Positions 5,504-12,095 of a stretch of DNA of 13,623 nt are shown one piece after another. The stretch's first letter is position 1. Every line of letters begins with the position of its first letter. The DNA comes from an uncultured Collinsella sp. GTDB lineage: Bacteria; Actinomycetota; Coriobacteriia; Coriobacteriales; Coriobacteriaceae. The notes beneath the pieces are model-generated. The model ran no database searches. It was not told the DNA's origin and saw nothing but the letters and a program-made list of their open reading frames with translations. The stretch spans positions 1 to 13,623 of the forward strand of contig USHA01000057.1 in NCBI GenBank assembly GCA_900554325.1, given 5' to 3'. The translations under genes were made by a program, and so were the position numbers.

Positions 5504-7171
5504 CTACTCTTTATGGCTGCCACCTCCCCGCTTGACCAGGAGCGCGACCACGATGAGCGCGGCTCCGGCGACCGCTGCGGCGGCCGCGGCGTACATTGCC
5601 ATATCGCCAGTCGAGGGCATAAAGCCTCCGGTGGTAATGCTAGGGGGCGTGCCGGTGGGCGTGTTGATGAGCGACGCCTCCAGGCTGCCCGTCGACCCGT
5701 CCGCGCTGTCGGCGCGCAGGGGCGACTCGGCCGTGATGGTGAGCTTGGGCTTGGCGGCGGCCACCTGGTCGACGTCCAGGCCCTCGGCCTTGACCGTCAC
5801 GGAGCGCGTGCCCTCAAAGGCGGTGTAGCCCTTGGGCGCCTTGAGCTCGCGGACCTCCAGCTTGCCCGAGTCCACGCCCGAGACGGTCACGCGGCCGTCC
5901 TCGCCCGTGGTGACGGTGGCCTTGCCATCCGCATCCCACGTGCCGTCGGCCGCCAGTGTGCGACCGCGGTCGTCGACGATGCTCAGGACTGCCCCGGCAA
6001 GCGGCTTGTCACCGTCGCTGCCGCGCTTGGTGAGCGCGAGATCCCAGGTGTAGGCGCACGCGTCGTCACTCGGCGTGCTGGTGAAGCCGGCATCGCCGGA
6101 CTGGTCGGCAAAGGGAGAGCGCGGGTAGCGCAGGTAGACCTCGTTGGGGTTGCCCTTCGCGATGCCGTGGTTGCATGCGCTGTTGAGCGGTGCGTTGTAC
6201 ACGGCGACCACGCGGGCGCCAGCGGTAAAGGCGTCGGCCCCGCCGAGCGCGGCGATCAGGTCGCCGGTGCGCACGGTGAAGGTTCCGTCCGCCGCTACCT
6301 TGGTGGCGCACTGGGCCGTGATGTCGGTCCAGCCCTTCGCGGGCTCGGTGCCGACGCGGCCGTCCTTGCCGGTCTGGACCGCGTCAAAGCCGCCGTCCGT
6401 GCCCGCCGCCACGTACACGCGCATGCTCGCGGCGACCTTGGAGGGGTCGAGCCCCGCGCTCATGGTGTCGACGAACTGCACCGTATAGGTGTCGTAGGCC
6501 GTGAGGCCCGCCGGGACCGTGGCCGAGAGGCGCCAGTACAGGTCGTCGGCGACCGTGGCGTCGGCGGCCTTCTGCCAGGCGGCGGTGCTGTCCTCCAGCA
6601 CGTGCTTTTGGACCTTGGGCGTCGCCGCCTTGGACTTGACGGTGACGGCGCTGCCGCCGACCAGGGCCATGATCGGCGCGGTGCCGACCTCGCCCTGAGC
6701 AATGGCGTCGTCGTCGGCGACGATGAGCCAGTAGCCACAGGACAGCTTGGCCGCCGTGCCCGCGTTAAGGGCCACGGGCACGGCGTCAGAGCTCTGGAGG
6801 GAACGAGCGAGCTGTGCGCTCAGCGCGCTCGTAAGGTGGGAATCGGTGTTGAGCCACTCGGCAGCTTCCTGTGCGGTGGCCTGGGAATTGGGCATGCCGG
6901 CGCTGTGCAGCACAGGCAGCGCGGCGTCGCGCACGGCGTCGCTTGCCCAGGCGAGGTCGGTGGCGATCTTGGCGTCGCTGTCGCCGTCGACGACGTTGGC
7001 GCTAAAGATCTGGTAGGCGTCGTAGCTGCGCGCCACGGTGCCTCTCACCGTGATGGAACCGGCCGAGGTCGGCACGGCCTGCGCGGAAGCGGGGAACACA
7101 ACCGCGCAGGTGCCGATCAGGAGGGCAAGCAGCGCAAACAAGATCGGGAAGGAGCAAACTGTCTTATTCAC
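5504..7171 (-). CDS. SpaA/FimA-type pilin with MPSTG sorting signal (second pilin)
   Basis: This 555-aa paralogue of the downstream pilin shares the AYQIF start of the mature part, a VGTAPIMALVGG segment and K(V/K).KxVLE before the D2-type domain (about 188-360). A CnaB-like domain (376-505) with E-box E442 (ELKAPKGY) follows, then MPSTG (518-522) instead of LPXTG, an alanine-rich helix and KRGGGSHKE. The start is GTG at 7171, with GGGAGG about 8 nt upstream inside the end of the preceding gene; the two frames overlap by 8 nt, suggesting coupled translation. The signal peptide covers about 1-32. Unlike its paralogue, the mature part has four cysteines (C145, C288, C333, C372), so disulfides are possible. 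It is much richer in GC than the genes on both sides. It may be a base or minor pilin, or a second shaft pilin. Confidence 0.92.
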   Translation of the reverse strand: MNKTVCSFPILFALLALLIGTCAVVFPASAQAVPTSAGSITVRGTVARSYDAYQIFSANVVDGDSDAKIATDLAWASDAVRDAALPVLHSAGMPNSQATAQEAAEWLNTDSHLTSALSAQLARSLQSSDAVPVALNAGTAAKLSCGYWLIVADDDAIAQGEVGTAPIMALVGGSAVTVKSKAATPKVQKHVLEDSTAAWQKAADATVADDLYWRLSATVPAGLTAYDTYTVQFVDTMSAGLDPSKVAASMRVYVAAGTDGGFDAVQTGKDGRVGTEPAKGWTDITAQCATKVAADGTFTVRTGDLIAALGGADAFTAGARVVAVYNAPLNSACNHGIAKGNPNEVYLRYPRSPFADQSGDAGFTSTPSDDACAYTWDLALTKRGSDGDKPLAGAVLSIVDDRGRTLAADGTWDADGKATVTTGEDGRVTVSGVDSGKLEVRELKAPKGYTAFEGTRSVTVKAEGLDVDQVAAAKPKLTITAESPLRADSADGSTGSLEASLINTPTGTPPSITTGGFMPSTGDMAMYAAAAAAVAGAALIVVALLVKRGGGSHKE

Positions 7172-10100
7172 GACGCTCACCTCCCTTCGCATTCGCCTTG
7201 CGACGAATGTGCATCCAGGCCGCAGCAGCGCAAAGCACCGCCGCGCCGGCAAGGTACGTCAGAGTGACGCCCGACATACCAGAAAGGGGCAAAGAAGTGG
7301 AGTAGGTGTTGGTGAAGGTGGGGGTGGAAGTGTCGGTGAGGTCGTGGTCATCGGTATCGGCGTTTTCCCACTCACCTTTGGAGTTAACGGTTCCCTTCCT
7401 GTAGGTCACTTCACATTTAATCGTCTTATCAGGCTGAACAGTTGCCTTGGCCGCAATCTTGTAGACCGAATGGTCGTACGTGTAGTGCGAGAACTGCGAA
7501 CCGTCGGTTTTCTCGCGCACATAGTACGTAAAGGTCTTGAAAGGGCCACCCGTGGAGCCGCCCGGGTCGTCGGGATTATTCCTGATATCAGAGAGCGAGT
7601 ACTTGAGCTCAATCGTTTCATTGCTTTTGTCCTTGAACGAAAGCGTCTGCGTCTTCTCAGGACCAGAGGTCACGGCAGTACCGATGATGTTTTTAAATTC
7701 GCTGTCTTTCGCAAGTTGAAGCGTAAACGCCTTCATCTCGCCACCCTCAACGACCTTAGTCGCCTTAGGAGTCCAGGAGACGGGAGACACGATTTTGTTG
7801 GTAAAGGTCGGTTTCTTACTGTTACCGATAGTAACCGTAGTCTTCGTGCTATCTTGTGAGCTATCTTGTGGGATGTCAACGGAATAGCTTCCGGAACCAA
7901 GTGGTTTGAAGTCGGGATCCTTCTCTGTCTTTTTAGAAACGGTTATTTCTTTTACCTTGTAATAATTAATAGGAATCGACATGAGATATTTAGTGTCGGA
8001 TGGATTGTCCTCAACTTTTACCACGATCTTGTAAATGGTCTCGTCGAATTTGGTATTCGATTCGTTTTCGCCGCTGATGGGTTCCTCAACTAGATAGAAA
8101 ACGTATTGTCCCGAAGAATAGTCCTTGCCAGAGTCGAAGGTGATATTGCCGTTTGTTTGATCAACAGGCGCCTCGCCCGCAACACTGCAATCGCCCATAT
8201 CAAATGTGTCGTCATCTTTCCAAGAAGGCTCGATGTCACCATCCTGGCGCAGCAACTTAAATCTGTAATTGTGCGTGCTAAGGCCTTGCGAGATTCCCTT
8301 TTCATCTTTAAGCACCTTGGTGGCATTGAGCTTCATGCTCGGATAAACACTCAGATCCTTGACCTCGCCAACGACAAGATCGCCGTTGGTCATGATGCCG
8401 CCACCGTGGGTGTAGGAATAGTTGCCACTGATAATGGTCGTAGCCGCTGTCTGCGCCTTTCCCATGGCATCGGCAGTCGGATGGGCCTCAAGACCGAACA
8501 TGTACTTGGCCTCGGCGCCGCCATTTGGCTCAATGGTGATCTTCTCGCCGTCGCAAGTGCCCTGCCAACCAGCCGAGTCGCCGCCGAGCATCTTGCCGAG
8601 CACAACTGCAATTGTCGAGTTCGCACCATCTTTTTTACGCACCAGGAAGAAATCCTTATGGCCGGATTTTTTGAAGGGCTCGGTAATGTACTCGGAGTTA
8701 CTATCCTCGTTCTTCCCATATCCGCCGGCAGAGTAGTGTTCACCATTATTATCTTTATTGTTATAAATAGCGGCACCGTTGGAATGCGAAACGATTGTTT
8801 CGCCCGTAGGGCAAGCGCCAACGCCGCCGCCCCAGCCGCCAGCCTCATTTTCGGCAATCAACGTCTTTACGATATTGAGCTTGCCGCCCTTCTGGATAAA
8901 GACGCCACCGCCGCCCCAGTCGCCGCCGCGATCCTTACCCGTCATAGTCTTGTTGTTCGTAATGTAAATCTTGCTGTTCTCACCAGCGCTAATTGTTGCC
9001 ATCGTACCAGTGTTGTCACCGCCAGCGATACGCAAACCGCCGCCCTCAGCGTTCTCCGCCACGTTGCCGGCAATCGTGCCGCCAGTCATTTCAAACTCGA
9101 TGGTCTGGTTGTAAAAACCAGCGTAAACGCCGCCGGCAGCCTCATGGGAGTAGTTAGCAGTAACTGAGCCACCCGTTATACTGAGCTTGCCACCATTTAC
9201 ACATGCAATGCCACCGCCACCGAGCAGGCCATTGTTAAACGATTCAGAGATATTGGAATCGACACGATTGTTAGTAATGCTTGCCGAATCGCTGATACTA
9301 ACGCAAGCATTTTTGGTAAAGACGCCGCCGCCATAACCATTTTCGGGACTGCCGCCGCTGTTGCAAGTGTTTTCATACGTAGCGTTGCCAGAGATAATTC
9401 CGCCCGTAAGCTTCAGGGTGGCTCCCTTGTCAGCATAGATGCCGCCGCCAGAACCCGACTTGTTTCCCGCGACCACGCCGCCTGTCATTTCGAGACTGGC
9501 ATTCGCGCCCGCCTTCTCGCCCGTTATGCACAGGCCACCGCCCCAGCCACCGCCGTTGCCATTGGTGACGTAACCGCCTTCGATTTTGACTTTACCCTCA
9601 GAAAAAATCACATGGCCGTCATCGCTCAGATTGGCGGCCGTGGTAATCATGCCGCCCTTGAGATCGAGCGTGCCGCCCTCTTTAACGGTGACCACATGCT
9701 TTACGGAACCGCTGTCCGATGCCGCATCAATAGCGCCAAAGCCCGTAACGACATGCCTGATCGTAGTCTCGGTTGTGCCGAGTCCATCTTGATTGGGCGT
9801 GCTCTTGGTCTCAAAGTAAGTAAGACTCTTAGGAGTGCCACTATTTGAGCCGTTTCCTGTTTCCCATTCCATAGACGCAAGATGACCCGCCGTCGTTTCG
9901 ACCAGGGTCTGTTCGTCTTTTGTTTTACCTAAATCCTCGATAGTGAGTGTGGCTCCATTTTCGACCACAAAGAAGGAGTCTTTGTTGCCGGAACCACGGT
10001 AGAGCATGTGTCCCGCAAGATCGATAGCAGTGTCTTTGGTGATGGTGATCTGCTTATCCGAATAGGCAAAATCCGTCAGTCGGAACTTGCCGCCATTGGT

Positions 10101-10544
10101 GAACGTCTCAGCAATATTACCTTTCACCTCGTTATAGCCATCGGCACTGACGGTAGCGGGAGCGATAGCGTTTTCATCGTTAGTTTCATCATCAGAAGGC
10201 TGTGTATCGGAAGGCTGCGCGGCGCCCTTGGCCTCCGCGTCGTCGGACGGCAGTCCCGCGGCAGCGGCGTCTTCGCTCGCGCCATTCTCGGCATCATCGC
10301 TAATCTGCTTTTCGGCACCCCCGTTAGTGGTGCTGTCTACACCAGTAGACTCACTTGAGGAACCCCCCCCCATCACAGTTTCTTCGGTAGAAACCGTCTG
10401 GGCATCGTTGGCAATGGCCTGCGAGATTGGAGGCATGACGAGCGACAGTACCAGGCTCAAAACGGAGGCTCCGCACAAGACGCCTGCCAGTACACGGCGC
10501 GTCGCTTTATTACTCTGTTTAGATTTGTCTGAATTTGCTTTCAT
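7164..10544 (-). CDS. Large beta-helix surface adhesin with two isopeptide domains and LPLSG (probable pilus tip)
   Basis: This 1126-aa first gene of the operon is probably the tip or ancillary adhesin. The order is: signal peptide (1 to about 45), an acidic, Ser/Asp/Glu-rich linker (48-130), a glycine-rich parallel beta-helix (about 285-720) with recurring GGG(I/V/L) turns at 331, 366, 405, 442, 501, 543, 572 and 713, and two Spy0128/FctA-like domains. The first (738-916) has K743, E820/E821 in YLVEEP and N916 in PTFTN. The second (922-1079) has K927/K930, E1011 in YYVREK and N1079 in PTFTN. These fit Lys-Asn isopeptide bonds with a helper Glu. LPLSG (1085-1089), a membrane helix and a basic tail follow. 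The ATG at 10544 has GGGGAGGAG about 8 nt upstream. A run of nine G lies at codons 58-61. Most of the gene is AT-richer than the window, but its last 100 bases are not. The ligand is unknown. Confidence 0.9.
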   Translation of the reverse strand: MKANSDKSKQSNKATRRVLAGVLCGASVLSLVLSLVMPPISQAIANDAQTVSTEETVMGGGSSSESTGVDSTTNGGAEKQISDDAENGASEDAAAAGLPSDDAEAKGAAQPSDTQPSDDETNDENAIAPATVSADGYNEVKGNIAETFTNGGKFRLTDFAYSDKQITITKDTAIDLAGHMLYRGSGNKDSFFVVENGATLTIEDLGKTKDEQTLVETTAGHLASMEWETGNGSNSGTPKSLTYFETKSTPNQDGLGTTETTIRHVVTGFGAIDAASDSGSVKHVVTVKEGGTLDLKGGMITTAANLSDDGHVIFSEGKVKIEGGYVTNGNGGGWGGGLCITGEKAGANASLEMTGGVVAGNKSGSGGGIYADKGATLKLTGGIISGNATYENTCNSGGSPENGYGGGVFTKNACVSISDSASITNNRVDSNISESFNNGLLGGGGIACVNGGKLSITGGSVTANYSHEAAGGVYAGFYNQTIEFEMTGGTIAGNVAENAEGGGLRIAGGDNTGTMATISAGENSKIYITNNKTMTGKDRGGDWGGGGVFIQKGGKLNIVKTLIAENEAGGWGGGVGACPTGETIVSHSNGAAIYNNKDNNGEHYSAGGYGKNEDSNSEYITEPFKKSGHKDFFLVRKKDGANSTIAVVLGKMLGGDSAGWQGTCDGEKITIEPNGGAEAKYMFGLEAHPTADAMGKAQTAATTIISGNYSYTHGGGIMTNGDLVVGEVKDLSVYPSMKLNATKVLKDEKGISQGLSTHNYRFKLLRQDGDIEPSWKDDDTFDMGDCSVAGEAPVDQTNGNITFDSGKDYSSGQYVFYLVEEPISGENESNTKFDETIYKIVVKVEDNPSDTKYLMSIPINYYKVKEITVSKKTEKDPDFKPLGSGSYSVDIPQDSSQDSTKTTVTIGNSKKPTFTNKIVSPVSWTPKATKVVEGGEMKAFTLQLAKDSEFKNIIGTAVTSGPEKTQTLSFKDKSNETIELKYSLSDIRNNPDDPGGSTGGPFKTFTYYVREKTDGSQFSHYTYDHSVYKIAAKATVQPDKTIKCEVTYRKGTVNSKGEWENADTDDHDLTDTSTPTFTNTYSTSLPLSGMSGVTLTYLAGAAVLCAAAAWMHIRRKANAKGGERRE
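10363..10371 (-). repeat. G9 homopolymer within the adhesin gene (possible contingency tract)
   Basis: The coding strand has nine consecutive G spanning ATG GGG GGG GGT (M58-G61), just after the signal peptide and within the disordered linker. One G fewer gives a TAG ten codons beyond the ATG; one more gives a TGA seven codons beyond it. Slippage by one in either direction would therefore switch the adhesin off. Confidence 0.9.
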
Positions 10545-10598
10545 CGATGTCTCCTCCCCAAGAGACCGCGATCTTGCTCTTTCACTATCAAACGTATC

Positions 10599-10619
10599 TG
10601 CGCAATCTGTAATTGCGCA
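10599..10619 (-). promoter_or_regulatory. Inverted repeat in the pilus operon leader (operator or 5'-UTR hairpin)
   Basis: Perfect 8-bp arms TGCGCAAT (10599-10606) and ATTGCGCA (10612-10619) with a 5-bp spacer lie 55 nt upstream of the adhesin ATG and about 15 nt downstream of the candidate -10. That position suits a repressor operator or a leader RNA hairpin. Confidence 0.6.
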
Positions 10620-10634
10620 CGCTTAGTAATCCAT

Positions 10635-10664
10635 ATTGTAGCGATTGTTTGAACATCTGAACAA
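10635..10664 (-). promoter_or_regulatory. Candidate promoter of the pilus operon
   Basis: On the minus strand TTGTTC (10659-10664) and TACAAT (10635-10640) are separated by 18 bp. The direct repeat TGAACA-TC-TGAACA (10650-10663) overlaps the -35 and spacer and could be a regulator site. Transcription would begin near 10628, leaving a leader of about 85 nt. Confidence 0.5.
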
Positions 10665-11003
10665 GATAACCGATTGTTTTGTAGCGAATTCTCAATTCTC
10701 TTGACATTTGCTCAGATTTACCTTCGTTTATTCGCTATCTATTTTTTGTTTCTGCTGGTAATATAGTTGTCTATCATTTTTTAATGGCATTAGATTTATT
10801 TGCACAACATTTTGCTCAAGAGTAAACATCCTGTAAACAGTCGAAAATCGACCATGAGCGGTAGGTCATTTACCGGGAGTAATACCCTGCCAAACTGATG
10901 AGAATATCTTTAGCCCATCGGTGGTTGGAAGCGTAATGTTCAGACAACCATATTTGAATTTACGCGCAGATTTTAGGCATCAATTCGCCCAAATCGCCTG
11001 AGG
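10665..11003. other. AT-rich non-coding region upstream of the pilus operon
   Basis: I see no gene here. Bases 10741-10800 have 14 G/C of 60, far below the coding background. Small repeats are visible: CGATTGTTT at 10642-10650 and 10671-10679, TTGTAGCGA twice (about 10637 and 10679), GTAAACA twice (about 10822 and 10833), GTCGA-AAA-TCGAC (10840-10852) and CGGTA-N7-TACCG (10859-10875). A perfect TTGACA on the plus strand (10701-10706) has no matching -10. The region could hold regulator-binding sites for the pilus promoter. I found no long inverted repeats of the kind that flank an invertible promoter. Confidence 0.5.
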
Positions 11004-11036
11004 CCACCGCAAAGGCGCCTGTCCCCTTTGTGATGG
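11004..11036. repeat. Type A palindromic repeat, copy 3 (REP-like)
   Basis: Arms CCACCGCAAAGG (11004-11015) and CCTTTGTGATGG (11025-11036) enclose the loop CGCCTGTCC. It matches copy 1 with a few changes and shares the flank TGGTTCT. It ends 13 nt beyond the stop codon of the HAD hydrolase gene, almost the same distance as copy 1 from the sortase stop. Confidence 0.85.
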
Positions 11037-11049
11037 TTCTCCCCCGGCG

Positions 11050-11871
11050 CTACAGCAGATGCTCCTCGACAAAGACCGCGATGCCGTCTTTGTCGTTACT
11101 CGCGGTTACAAAGTCGGCGGCGGCACGGGTGGCGTCGCTGCCATTTGCCATGGCCACGCCCACGCCGGCGTCAGCCACCATGCAGGTGTCGTTATCGGCA
11201 TCGCCAAACACGCAGATGTTCTGGAGCTCCATGCCGTTGAGCTCCGCCACGCGCACAAGGCCGCGCGTCTTGGACACGCGCGGATCCATGAACTCGTAGA
11301 GCCGTTGCGTGGTCTGCAGAGCCGCAGCCTTAACAGTGTCGTCGGCGAGCGTCGACGCCCGCTCGATGACCTGCGGCATCGCCTCGGGCGCCATGGTAAA
11401 CATCACCTTGGCCTGCGGCTCGCGCAAAAACTCGGAAAAGTCGACCACCTGGTAGGGCACGCCGTCGACACGCGACAAGTGCTCGACGCACGCATTGCTC
11501 TCGGGCACATAGAGCACGCCGTCCCGAGGGCAAACGGGCGTTGCCGGCAGGTCTGCCATGTGCTCGCAAATGCGCGCGATGGTCTCGCCCGGCAGCGGAT
11601 AGCTCAGCTCGTTGATGTCGTGCGCGCGGTCGATGACCTCGGCGCCACCGCAGCCCACGAGCACGTCCACCAGGCCTTCGATACCCCAGAGCTCGTACAT
11701 GGCCTCGGTCGCGTGGGCGTCGCGCCCGGTGCACAGGCCAAAGAGCACGCCACGCTCGCGCAAGGCGCGGATCGCCGCCACGGTGCGCGGGGACACCGTG
11801 TGCTGGCTCGTGAGCAGCGTGCCGTCGATATCGCAGAACACGGCTTTGATGTGGCTGAAGGTGGCGTCCAT
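11050..11871 (-). CDS. Cof-type HAD-superfamily (IIB) phosphatase
   Basis: This 273-aa cytoplasmic phosphohydrolase is of usual length for the Cof/YidA group. HAD motif I is CDIDGTLL (nucleophile D14, acid D16), motif II is T48 in LCTGRD, the motif III lysine is probably K201 (VSKTRG), and motif IV is GDADND (D224, D228). The cap between residues about 85 and 190 is of the C2B kind, and the ending (GVAMANGSDATRAAADFVTASNDKDG) is typical. Relatives dephosphorylate sugar phosphates, nucleotides or flavin and pyridoxal phosphates; the substrate cannot be read from the sequence. The frame stays open up to 12039, but that extension runs through a palindromic repeat and looks non-coding. I take the ATG at 11871, with AGAAAGG a few bases upstream. 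It appears to be a monocistronic gene. Confidence 0.93.
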   Translation of the reverse strand: MDATFSHIKAVFCDIDGTLLTSQHTVSPRTVAAIRALRERGVLFGLCTGRDAHATEAMYELWGIEGLVDVLVGCGGAEVIDRAHDINELSYPLPGETIARICEHMADLPATPVCPRDGVLYVPESNACVEHLSRVDGVPYQVVDFSEFLREPQAKVMFTMAPEAMPQVIERASTLADDTVKAAALQTTQRLYEFMDPRVSKTRGLVRVAELNGMELQNICVFGDADNDTCMVADAGVGVAMANGSDATRAAADFVTASNDKDGIAVFVEEHLL

Positions 11872-11926
11872 GGGGGCCTTTCTGGGTTGTGCGACGGTGC
11901 TGGATGAGGTCGAAAGTGGTGTACAT

Positions 11927-11957
11927 GGTATACCAAGGCGCAGGCACGGCCCGTCAA
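11927..11957 (-). promoter_or_regulatory. Candidate promoter of the HAD hydrolase gene
   Basis: On the minus strand TTGACG (11952-11957) is followed after 18-19 bp by GTATAC/TATACC (11927-11933), itself part of the palindrome GGTATACC. The leader would be about 50 nt. The -35 lies only 8 bp from a type A palindrome. Confidence 0.35.
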
Positions 11958-11965
11958 AGCAAAAA

Positions 11966-11998
11966 CCACCACAAAGGTGCCTGGCCCCTTTGTGGTGG
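11966..11998. repeat. Type A palindromic repeat, copy 2 (REP-like)
   Basis: Perfect arms CCACCACAAAGG (11966-11977) and complement (11987-11998) enclose TGCCTGGCC, one base different from copy 1. The left flank CAAAGCAAAAA is shared with copy 4 at 13516. It lies between the HAD promoter and the type B element behind the MFS gene. Confidence 0.87.
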
Positions 11999-12029
11999 CC
12001 GAACCCGAAGGGTGGCCTGGCCGGAGCGC

Positions 12030-12094
12030 AAACCATCACAACATTCGACGTTATTCGGCAAAATCGCGATTTTCATCAAATGTTGTGACGGTTT
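12030..12094. repeat. 65-bp inverted repeat, type B, copy 2
   Basis: Left arm 12030-12048 is identical to copy 1 at 985-1003. Right arm 12076-12094 has two changes, and the 27-nt centre has three, while the inner AAAATCGCGATTTT is unchanged. It begins one base beyond the MFS stop codon, so on that transcript it is a long 3' hairpin. As with copy 1, a type A palindrome is close by (32 bp), but here on the opposite side. Confidence 0.85.
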
Positions 12095-12095
12095 C

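Noticed and set aside
5513..7267. Long plus-strand open frame of 584 codons opposite the second pilin
   Set aside because: It mirrors a real gene in high-GC DNA, has a low-complexity Gly/Arg/His-rich translation and no recognisable domain or ribosome binding site.
8106..9167. Plus-strand open frame opposite the adhesin
   Set aside because: It shows no coding signs beyond openness; the minus strand carries a continuous 1126-codon gene with coherent domains.
10545..11003. Invertible promoter for phase variation
   Set aside because: I looked for long inverted repeats flanking the promoter and for a nearby site-specific recombinase, and found neither; only short inverted repeats are present.
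11872..12039. Upstream in-frame extension of the HAD hydrolase
   Set aside because: It runs through a type A palindrome and the candidate promoter, and the HAD fold begins normally at the ATG at 11871.
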